From NCBI GenBank assembly GCA_009741485.1, contig CM019237.1, positions 44,169,724 to 44,233,723 of the forward strand: a DNA stretch of 64,000 nucleotides. Reading direction: 5' to 3'. A model generated the notes under the pieces. It saw only the letters and a program-made list of their open reading frames with translations, had not been told where the DNA came from and made no database searches. The translations under genes and the position numbers were made by a program. Origin of the DNA: Malurus cyaneus samueli. Taxonomy: Eukaryota > Chordata > Aves > Passeriformes > Maluridae. Positions 15,001 to 25,571 of this stretch are shown piece after piece; the stretch's first letter is position 1, and each line of letters starts with the position of its first letter.

Positions 15001-15185
15001 AAGGCGTAAGTATGAGGGAACAAGCCAAACAAATTTCTGTTGCTCTGGAAATCATTCTTTTTTTTGACCCCTCAGATTCAGAGCAGTCATTACCAGGTGG
15101 AGCCGGAGCAGTCGGGGATCATTCAGAGCTTGCTGGATCGCCTCTTGGGACAGAGGACCACGTGTGTAAAACAGCAGGACATTGT
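1..15185 (+). CDS. MEI1: MEI1 (meiosis inhibitor 1), 3' half, partial
   Basis: Meiosis-specific helical-repeat protein; in mammals MEI1 is needed for SPO11-dependent meiotic double-strand breaks, with TOPOVIBL, REC114, MEI4 and IHO1. Eleven exons seen: 1-111, 3078-3243, 5368-5472, 7138-7248, 7847-8028, 10360-10441, 10875-11080, 11807-11888, 13847-13953, 14777-14908, and 15076 to about 15185. Every junction is AG/GT and joins in phase with no stop; this is the main support. The product is leucine-rich and helical (for example [51 protein letters not shown]), as expected for an armadillo-like protein. No zinc finger, membrane segment or catalytic motif is seen. The 5' end lies outside the window. 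Identity rests on recognition of the protein style plus its place directly upstream of CCDC134 and SREBF2, as in human. The last exon's 3' end is ambiguous (see findings). Confidence 0.82.
112..3077 (+). other. MEI1 intron (first in window), no gene seen
   Basis: Three kilobases between two in-phase MEI1 exons, bounded by GTATGT at 112 and TTTGCAG ending at 3077. Only short chance reading frames on both strands; no RNA gene or recognised repeat. The other MEI1 introns over 300 bases (3244-5367, 5473-7137, 7249-7846, 8029-10359, 10442-10874, 11081-11806, 11889-13846, 13954-14776) are likewise empty apart from the simple repeats listed separately. Confidence 0.6.
5172..5210. repeat. (TG)n microsatellite
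   Basis: About 19 TG units with two single-base interruptions near the 3' end, inside a MEI1 intron about 160 bases before the next exon. Likely length-polymorphic; no function inferred. Confidence 0.9.
7423..7485. repeat. (TTTGG)n pentanucleotide repeat
   Basis: Twelve or so tandem TTTGG units, one changed (ATTTGG near 7471), in the MEI1 intron after the 7138-7248 exon. On the opposite strand it gives the artefactual Lys-Pro-Asn-Gln repeat frame. Confidence 0.93.
8102..8120. repeat. Short (TA)n tract
   Basis: Imperfect TA repeat about 75 bases after the donor of the 7847-8028 MEI1 exon. Too short to be more than a simple repeat. Confidence 0.7.
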
Positions 15186-15989
15186 GTATCCTTTGCTGGG
15201 CAGATGCATTTGATAGGTGATGTGCATGGCAGGTGTAGCAGAGGTGGAAGGGATATTTTTCTGCTGCTCCTACTTTTGTTCCAGCTCTAGGCAAACAAAC
15301 CCAAAAAACTCTGACTGGTTTCTACATTTGGCTAATTCAGGGATGAAAGACTTCATCATCTCCTAATCTGAAAAGACATTTGGGAAATGAAGAGATAATT
15401 GGGATTAAAGATGGGCCTGTGTGCTGGGCTTGCATTCATCTATAAGGCAGAGGTGGTCTGCTGAAAGGGGAGCAGGCTGGGGAGTCTGTGGCTTCAAAGC
15501 AGTAATAATCCCTGTATTGATTTCCCTCGAGGATGAGCAATGAGCTAATCTCTGTTTGCATGCCATCTAGTGCCACTATGGCCATGAAGGAGTGGAGACC
15601 CAAATATGACTCAGGCACTTTCAAAATGCAGAGAGCATTTGGGAACACTGAGCAGAGTTACGAGATTTTGTTCTACTTGGGCCTAGAGTCCACCTCTGAG
15701 AACTGAATTCTCTGGTGATGGAGGCAGGGGCCACTCCCAGACGCCTTGTGGAGAAAGAGGGAGCCTGATGCAGTATTTGCTTTTTTCTCAGACATTTTTT
15801 GCCTTCCTGTTTTCATCATGCTGCATTGCTTCAGACATGTAGCAGTGATGGAAGTGGCCATGGCAGTGATTTCCTGTGGGTGTGGGGACTTCCTTCGCTG
15901 TGGGAGACTGTTATCAGCTATGTGTAGGGTATGTGGTGGGTGTGATGTTTGTCCTGTGAGGAGCTGCTTGTCCTCATGCTTACCCACAG

Positions 15990-16101
15990 TGTGATATTAC
16001 TGCTCTGTTGTGGGACACTCAGAGAGCAAGTTGGCCTGGTGGAGGCCTCAAGGCCCACGAAGTCCCTCTCCACGCCGTTTTGCTTCCCTGTACAAGGGTA
16101 A
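15990..16101 (+). CDS. Candidate terminal exon of MEI1 (uncertain)
   Basis: A possible last MEI1 exon follows an AG at 15988-15989. If the previous exon ends at 15185 (U12-like donor), the join reads on as VILLLCCGTLREQVGLVEAS and stops at TAA 16099-16101. If the previous exon ends at the alternative donor after 15165, this segment reads in phase 0 as CDITALLWDTQRASWPGG and leaves through a GTAAAG donor at 16098. A rival terminal exon is 15571-15706: it joins the 15185 donor in phase and ends at TGA 15704-15706 after about 45 codons. Neither acceptor has a good U12 branch site (CCTTRAC). I cannot choose between them by eye. Confidence 0.28.
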
Positions 16102-16989
16102 AGGAATTTGGATGGGAGGTTTTGTTACATTGCCAAGGTTACTTTACGTCTCTGGCTTTTTTTTCACATATTAAGAAGCCTTTCAAATCTTGGTGGTTAG
16201 GAAAGGTCTTAGATGCACTTGAAGTGCAGCAGTGAGGCTACCTCAATAAGATAGTCATGGACGTGGAAGACAAAATCCTTTGGTCAAAAAGGAGTTTTGA
16301 CTTTTTTTCCGATTTACCTATACTGTTGTTTCTCACATAAGTTGGGACTGGGATTCCATGGCTTCAGGAGGGCTGGTTTAGTAATGAAAATCTCCTGTCA
16401 GTGATATATCAAATGTGGGAATTCCCGTAACATGCATGCCTTTCCTTTGGTTTCCACTCATACTGTCAATGACAGATGTCTGGGAAGTGTGGCATTGTCC
16501 CTCTCACACATTGGAGATTGAAATGAGAAGATACAGTGCACAGAACAGAGGAACAAAGCAAGAATCTGGCAGGAGACCATATCCTGCCATTTATTAGCAG
16601 TGAGTAGTAGGGAGAATGTGGACAAAGGAAGTCACTTGTTGCTCATTTTGAGAAAAAGGTTTGTTGAAATTAAAAAGTTCTGTTACTGAACTGGCTCAGT
16701 TTCCCTTTCTGTGTGGGATGAGGCTTGGTTGATGCCTTCATCTTTCAAAATATAGACCTGCCTGGGGAATTGATGTCGTACGGGGATGCTGTGAAAGTGA
16801 TGCTCACCTGCCTTGGCTGATGGGGCTGCGGGGTGGCCCCTTTGCTCTACGCTGAAGGGGCGGTGGGGGCTCAGCCAGGACCCCAGGGGAAGCAGATACG
16901 CTCCGTGTCCCATGGGGCCGAAGAGATTTCTTCCAGCTCAGGAGTGAGCCCCATCCCCCTCCGTCCTTTGCCTCCAGACCCTGCAAGTG
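16102..16989. other. MEI1-CCDC134 intergenic stretch
   Basis: Between the last candidate MEI1 exon and the CpG island. I see no convincing exon, RNA gene or transposon. A MEI1 poly(A) site should lie here or just upstream, but no AATAAA was found that can be tied to the gene with confidence. Confidence 0.4.
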
Positions 16990-17160
16990 CCCTTTCCCGT
17001 CTGGGCTCTAATTAACGGGGTTCCTTTCCCTTCTGAAATCTTCCCACAACGAGAGCGGCCCCGGGGTGCGGGCCCGGCTCCACCCAGCGCCGGAGCCCGG
17101 GCAGCCCCCTCGCTCCGTGGCCGGTGCCGGTGCCGGGAGGGGCGGGGGCTGCGGAAGTGA

Positions 17161-17227
17161 CACGGAGGGGCGGAGCGGGGAAGCGGCGGCAGCAGCAGCA
17201 GCAGCAGCAGCATGCAGCCGGGCGGGC
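17161..17227 (+). other. CCDC134: Probable CCDC134 5' UTR exon (3' boundary inferred)
   Basis: Downstream of the ETS site, a CAG-repeat segment runs into GGGC/GTGAGC, a reasonable donor at 17228. A second possible donor is CAG/GTGGGG at 17266. Either would splice to the acceptor ending at 21239, 14 bases before the CCDC134 ATG. The start coordinate is a guess; only the donor is read from sequence. If 17227 is used, an ATG at 17212 would be in frame with the main start (see findings). Confidence 0.4.
17190..17210 (+). repeat. (CAG)7 trinucleotide repeat
   Basis: Seven uninterrupted CAG units in the likely CCDC134 5' UTR, preceded by two GGC units. On the minus strand it reads poly-Ala or poly-Cys in the shadow frames. 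Confidence 0.9.
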
Positions 17228-18344
17228 GTGAGCGCCGGCCTCGGCACCCGGCACCCGGCCCGCAGGTGGGGGACCGGCTGCGCCTCCCGGGAGGGAGAAG
17301 GGAGCCTTCTCCGACCCGGGAGTCACAGCAGGGCCGATGGGGAGCTGCCTGCCCGTGGCGGGGCAGGAGGGAAGGGCGGGAGTAGTCCTGGGGCCGCTCC
17401 GGGGCCACCTGGGGACGGGGCAGAGGTGGCCGGTGCTCCCCGAGCGAGACCCGGGAGGGGCCGATGAGGGGGGAGGGCAGTGCGGCCCCAGGGCAGCTCG
17501 CTAGACCCTGGGTTCAAAGGCTGTGCCCGACGGGCTTTGCCTGCCATCTCCGCCTGCTCGCCCTCGCCGGGCGCTGGAGCCGCGGCTCCGGGGAGCTGCC
17601 GTCCCGCCCCGAGCGTTCGCATCCTCTCGTGTGCTCGGCACGGCTCCGGGTGGGTTTCCCGCAACGCGGCCGGGGTAGGTTCGGCTGATCCCTTTTACCC
17701 TCCATCGTCCCTGTGTGACTGCCGCTACTTTATCAGCGGATCTTGCAGGAGAATCCCCATCTCCTTGTGCCAGCGGTCGCCCGAGGCCTCAGGGTGCTTC
17801 TGAACCCCTCCGGCAGGACGGGAGGCACGAGGGTAGGCTGGGATGGACCCGTTCCTGCTGGAAATCACTGCAGGAAATCGGGGTGGCCAAATCCTGTGGT
17901 ACTCGAGCTTCTAAGCTTGGTGACTGGGGGACTTTGGAGACAAGCAGGTGTAAATGGCCAGGGTTGTTTCAGCTGAAGCAGCTGGTCCTGTAAGCCCCAT
18001 ATAGAAAGGTCCTCCTAGAAGGAGTCTGAGTAGTGGTGTTTCACTTCTGAAGCTTTTGGTTCAGCTGTAACAAGAGATTAATCCTCATCTGGTTGTTGGA
18101 GGAGCGGCTCACAGATGGATTCGTGGGGCAGGGAGTTTACATTCCTTGTTTTGCCACAGTGTGCTCCTGGCAAAGAATGATGCTTTTCCCCCTACCTTTC
18201 AGTGCCTGCAGAGGGGAAGTGGGGGGATCATGCAAAAGTCTCCTGGGAACTAAAGCATTGCAGCATGGCTCTGCCTTGCAAGCTCATTAAGTGAATAAAT
18301 CTCAGGGATGCTTAGTTCAGATGGGGCTCCTGCAGGAAAATTTA

Positions 18345-19330
18345 TAAAGTAATTGAAAACATTCTAATGGGAAATACTAACCATCTATAACATGGCATCT
18401 GTTGTCATGTCTTTGGATAAACACATCTAAATTAAGAGGTTGGGAGACAGCGAGACAGACTGGTGGGCTTGCTGCTGAAACAGCCAGCTGGCCAGGGCTG
18501 TGAGGCGATGGTGGTGGAAACTCCTTTCCATCTGTAGCATCAGACCAGGCCCTGGCTCCCTGGACTGCTCTGGGAGCATCAGGCAGAGCCGTCTTTGGCA
18601 GAAATCAATTGAGAGAGGAGCAGGGAGGGAAGAGAGGAGCAGCTCTGCGGTGTTTCTTATCTCATCCCTCAGTGGGTGTGAAGACACAAGAGAGAGTTTG
18701 TGGGGAAAGCATAGATAAATACCTGCAAGGAGCTTTGGCATCTCTGCACTTACACAGTGTGGCTTGGAGAGGAAGGAATGTCTTCTGCTGTTAAAATGGG
18801 GTGAAATTGCCAGGGCAGCGAAATGGAACAAATCTGAGGTGGTCCCACGTGGCATCAGCACCCTCAAGTTCCCTTGGATGAGAGAAGCAACTCGGTCCTG
18901 CTTCATTTTCACTGGTGTGTTTCAGCCCTGATGGACAATGGCAAGTAAATAGCTTTGATGAGAGAACAAGTGCCAGCAGATCAGATGAAAAGGTGATGGG
19001 CTTCTGGTATGGTGTGGTTCTCCAGTCCTCTACCTTTGACCCTGTCCCATGAGACAATCTTTAGGGCCGGTGTAGGAGGATTTGAATACATTTTCATTGA
19101 AAACATCAGCCATCTGTACTATGGCATCTGCTGTTGTGTCCCTGAAGAAGCCCGTCACTGTTCCCAGATTTAGAAGCAGCCAGGCAGGTTCCTGGTGGAC
19201 TTTCTGCTGCAGCAACCAGCTGGTCAGCAACTGCTTTGGCCGAGAGTTGTGCTCTGCTCTGCTCCTCCCTTGAACAGGGTTTTTTTGCAGCTCATCTTTC
19301 CCCTTGTAGCTTCAGAACAGCCTCCAGCCA
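18345..19330. repeat. Diverged direct duplication in CCDC134 5' intron
   Basis: Two stretches about 720 bases apart resemble each other: one near 18350-18550, the other near 19090-19325. Shared blocks are CCATCT..A..ATGGCATCTG, then a TGGTGG/GGGCTT..TGCTGC segment followed by CAGCCAGCTGG versus CAACCAGCTGG, then a TTTCC..TGTAGC.TCAGA block. Order and orientation are the same. This may be an old tandem duplication or two copies of an unrecognised repeat. Boundaries are approximate. Confidence 0.5.
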
Positions 19331-21253
19331 CCCAACTCTGGTGTTGGAAATGGGGATGGAGCAGCCCCTGCCCTGAGCAGACATGCTGGGACTGCCATGG
19401 GCAGCATGGCAGAGCTGTTGTGGGCAGCATTTCTGCTCTTTGCCTTCCAGCCTGGTCTGGAGACCAGTGGCTGCTTCCAACGTGTCTTTCCAGTTCTCCA
19501 TGAGCATGGCAAATAGCCAGCCCGGTCCTTATGGTGGCATGTCTGATCTAAGGGGCAAACGGGATCCTGGGTCCCAGGGCATTCACTCTTTGTGCTTTTT
19601 CATTGCTGCACTTCCTCCTCCCTGAGAGCTTAGGAGGGAGTGAGCAGCTGTGTGGGGCTGTGCAGAGGGGAGACCACCTTAATGAGCCGGGCCTTGGGTC
19701 CTTGGGTCATGTTTTTTGGCAGAGTGAAGCAGTCTCTTGGAAGCTGACCAGGCTGATGAGTCCAGCAGAACATCTGTTTGCCTGGGCTGGTGAATTTTCC
19801 TTACAGCACTGACTTTCAGTGTGTTTTGTGGCATCCAGGATGGCTGGAATATGGCTTAAGCCTCACACCACTGGGTATGGGCAGAGGGGACAGACCCCAA
19901 GGGGATTTGTGCTGCCGTCCTGGCTCTGTATCGTGTCTGAGATAAGGGCCGTGTTGCTGAGCCCACACCAGAGGCAGCCGTATCATCTTCAATAATGCAG
20001 GTTGTATTTACTCTGATTTGTTCCCTCCAGGGGTGCTGCCTTTTATAAAACACAACAGCAAAATATTTCAGAGGGTTTCTCCTGTTCACCTGACACCGTT
20101 CCCCTACCTCTGTCAGGGGTGTGGTGATGATTGGCTTGGTCTCAGCAGGAGGTGCATGGCGGGAGGAGCTGCTGATGCCTCTCTCTCATGGGCCTGAGGC
20201 TGAAGAAATTATATTTGTTTGAAAAAGAAGAGTGACAAGAAAAAAACAGTTTTTTGTTTCAGTGTTAGGGAAGTGCAGAGATAGGTTTGGCTGGGCAGGC
20301 AAACTCAGGCTCAAGAGAGCAGTGGGTGGTAGGTGAGGTCAACTCTGGTAGCCTTACGCATCTGCCTTTCCCTCAGGAGCAGGAGGCAGCTCATACAATG
20401 CCTCTGAAGGAGCTGTTGCTTCCATAATTGCCAGTGGCCTCTACTCAGCTCAGTGGAAACCTTGTGCCTGCAGACAGAGCACCTCAAGTTCTGCTTCCTG
20501 GGGCCTGAGGTACTGCCCTCCTTTTCAAGGTATAGACTGTCCAAGAGGGTTGTCATTCTCAAGGACGTTTTCCTCCAGCTCTTGACTTTGTCTGAGGGAC
20601 CTTTGTAGTCAGGAGCAGCTCTGCTCAACAGCATCCCTGCAAAGCCTCAGACACTGCCTGGGAAGGGACTCATTTGGTGGGAGGGGGAAGTCAGCACCAG
20701 GTCACTCAACTGTTGCTTTTTGGTGTGGGGTCCAGAGTTGGCATCCAACTTGTAATGAGGGAAAGGGTCCAGGTACCAGCACCTCAAGGGGTGAAGTGAG
20801 GTCACTGAACTGAACTGGTTGCACCTGAGACTAGAAGGAGAGAGGGACTTCAACCCCTTGATGATCTTTCTCTTCCTGCCAGACCTGCTGTTTTGATTGT
20901 TGGGCTGCTCTGCCTCACAACCTCAGCAAAAAGCTAGCTGTTATTTTTGGAAGAAGTGGTAGGACTTCATTTTTCTGCTGGGTCAGTGCTCGGTCAGATC
21001 CCTGGGGGCTGGCAGTTAGAGAAGAGGGGGACCAGGGCTTCCCTTGTAGGGGAGAGCAGGCTGGCTGCAGATCAGCATGTGGCTCTGCTCTGGCCACTGT
21101 ATCTCTCAGACCCCTCACGGGGACAAAAGAGCGGCGGGTAAGGACACTGGTACCCAGGGCAGTGTGCCATGGGTCCCAAGTGTCTTGTGTGACTTCTCCT
21201 TTTGGTAACTCTCCTCACTGGCTATTGGTTTTCTTGCAGGCTGCAGCACCAAC

Positions 21254-23847
<2,594 letters not shown>

Positions 23848-25060
23848 CGTGCAGGGACTTGTGCCTTGCAGTGGGGGTGACACCACTAGGACAGAGTGGC
23901 TTGCTCCCTTCTCATCAGCCTTGGGCTAGTGCCTGGCAGTTCCCTTTCCATTTGTGCCGTGGGTTTTGTTTTGTTGCCTTTCCTATTCATTCAGTGGAGG
24001 TTGGTGGTGGTGCTGGTGGGTTGCCCCAGTCGGGCTAAAGTGGGATATTCCTTCCCCAGAGGTAAAGCACAGATAGGAAAGCAGTGGGGCCAAACCCCGG
24101 TCAGAGTGTTGCTGTCGATGGGGAAGTAGGGTGTGAGGGACACGCCCCTTGTAGAGGACAGGGATCCCTCCTCCCGCAGCACGCCCCACGCTGAACGTGC
24201 CTCCTCCGGCATGGGTGGGCTGGCGAGTGCATCGCACCAAACAGCCTCATGAGCAATGCTGCTTCTCTCAGTTTTGGTTTTCGTTTTGTTAAACGGATGA
24301 TCTCATTGGCACCCCCACTGGGTTTTACCTGGTCTCTGCACAGCTGCTACCTCTGCCAGATCAGCCCTCCCCTTTCCCCAGCGGCTGTTTCACCGAGCCA
24401 CACGCGTTTCATGGTCCAGAAGTAGCTGAAAATGCCGATGGCAGCTGTTCCTGGCCAACAGCATCCCATGGCCACCGCAGGGCATTCCCGCAGAGAGGCA
24501 AACAGTCAATTATTGGACAGACTGCGGTACGTGGCCTCCTTGCAGCCAGTGGGTGGCTGTAGTGCGGGCAGTGGGGATGCTGAAGATGCTGGAGAACCAG
24601 CCCTAAGCCACTGAGAGCCTCTCCTGCACCCCATGCCCCGTCCCTCCTCTTGGGGCCCGTACTCTCTAAATGAGTCCTCAGAGTCCCTTGTCGGGGGCAC
24701 AGCCAGACGAGGAAGAGCATGTGGAGATAGCTGGTCCGAAGCAGGGAGGGAGCTGCCTCAGGGGCTGCGACCCTCCACCGGGTGTCTGGGCTGCGGTGGC
24801 GGCACAAGCCCCAGGACCCGCCACACGCACGCTGTGATTCTCACCGGCGCTGATGGCCTCGCACCAGAGCAGGCCCTTGCACAGGGCCCGTCCCCAAAGA
24901 GCGGGTGCCCCGTGCCGGGCTGGCGGCATCACAGCCTTGGAGGAAAGGGAAACCTCCCCAATTTTTTAACAGCAGAGCCAAGTCCCTCCAGTGGGGGGAG
25001 GGCGTTGCAATGGGCGCATTTGTTTCTTCTTGAATAAAATTGACTTTTTTTTTTTTTTTT
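23848..25060 (+). other. CCDC134: CCDC134 3' UTR
   Basis: Non-coding tail from the stop codon to just after the AATAAA at 25033. Several reading frames on both strands are chance, GC-rich shadows. No repeat recognised. Confidence 0.8.
25033..25038 (+). terminator. CCDC134: Poly(A) signal of CCDC134
   Basis: AATAAA followed after about 8 bases by a run of T. It is the first canonical signal after the CCDC134 stop and lies only about 350 bases before the SREBF2 sterol element. Confidence 0.85.
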
Positions 25061-25381
25061 AAGAATCCTGGCTTCTACTCCCGTTCCTGGTGGGAGCGGG
25101 TATGTGCCAGCGAGCGTGAAGGCTCGCCCCTCAGGAGGTGAGGGTCCACGGGCGCTGCGGAGGGAAGGACAAACCCCCTCTGTGTCCACCGCCGCCCTTT
25201 CAGCTGCCCTGTCCTCCGGATACCCTGGCGACATCCCCGGGTGCGAGTCCTGCCCCGGCCGCGTTTCCCGTGGGCGGCGGAGGAGGAGGAGCGCGCGGGG
25301 CGGCCCCGCCCCCTCATGAATATTGGCGCCGCGGGGGCGGGGCGGGCCATGCTAATGGCAGCTGCTGATCGCTGACGCGCC

Positions 25382-25391
25382 ATCACACCAC
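25382..25391 (+). promoter_or_regulatory. SREBF2: Sterol response element (SRE)
   Basis: ATCACACCAC, one base from the classical SRE-1 (ATCACCCCAC). SREBPs bind SREs and need NF-Y or Sp1 nearby. An inverted CCAAT box (NF-Y) begins 18 bases downstream, close to the spacing I recall for the human SREBF2 promoter, where this pair lets SREBP-2 activate its own gene. Function is inferred from arrangement. Confidence 0.75.
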
Positions 25392-25409
25392 GCGCCGCCG
25401 CGGCCGCCG

Positions 25410-25414
25410 ATTGG
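25410..25414 (-). promoter_or_regulatory. SREBF2: Inverted CCAAT box (NF-Y site) next to the SRE
   Basis: ATTGG within CGATTGGCGG, the usual NF-Y context, 18 bases downstream of the SRE. NF-Y is the standard co-activator for SREBP at sterol-regulated promoters. Confidence 0.75.
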
Positions 25415-25491
25415 CGGAGCGACCTGGTCCATTGACAACAAACCGCGGGGCGCGCGCGCTGGCCGTGGGGGCGGGCCGCGGCCGGCCCAAG

Positions 25492-25542
25492 ATGGCGCGG
25501 GGTCGGCGGCGCCCGCCGGCAGCGGCAACAGCGTCCGCTTGA
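25492..25542 (+). other. Possible short upstream ORF in SREBF2 5' UTR
   Basis: ATG within the YY1-type motif opens a 16-codon frame ending at TGA 25540-25542, 29 bases before the SREBF2 ATG. It is only translated if transcription starts upstream of 25492, and an ATG so close to the cap would be read poorly. Confidence 0.3.
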
Positions 25543-25571
25543 GCGCTCGGGGTGGCGGCGCGCCCTGTGCG

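Larger units (their letters stand above)
16990..17690 (+). promoter_or_regulatory. CCDC134: CpG-island promoter of CCDC134
   Basis: About 700 bases of very GC- and CpG-rich sequence with several GGGCGG-type Sp1 boxes and an ETS/GABP-type site (GCGGAAGTGA, 17151-17160). It sits about 4 kb upstream of the CCDC134 start codon with no other + strand gene between, so it is most simply the CCDC134 promoter with an untranslated first exon. There is no TATA box, as usual for a housekeeping island promoter. The exact start site cannot be read from sequence. Confidence 0.75.
25255..25571 (+). promoter_or_regulatory. SREBF2: SREBF2 CpG-island promoter and 5' UTR
   Basis: CpG-rich, TATA-less segment directly before the SREBF2 ATG. 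It contains GGGGCGGGGC Sp1 boxes (about 25333-25344), two inverted CCAAT boxes (ATTGG at 25322-25326 and 25410-25414), a sterol response element (25382-25391) and a YY1-type CAAGATGGCGC (25488-25498), a motif often found at start sites. Transcription probably starts between about 25430 and 25500. The island continues into exon 1 and the first 500 bases of intron 1. Confidence 0.85.
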
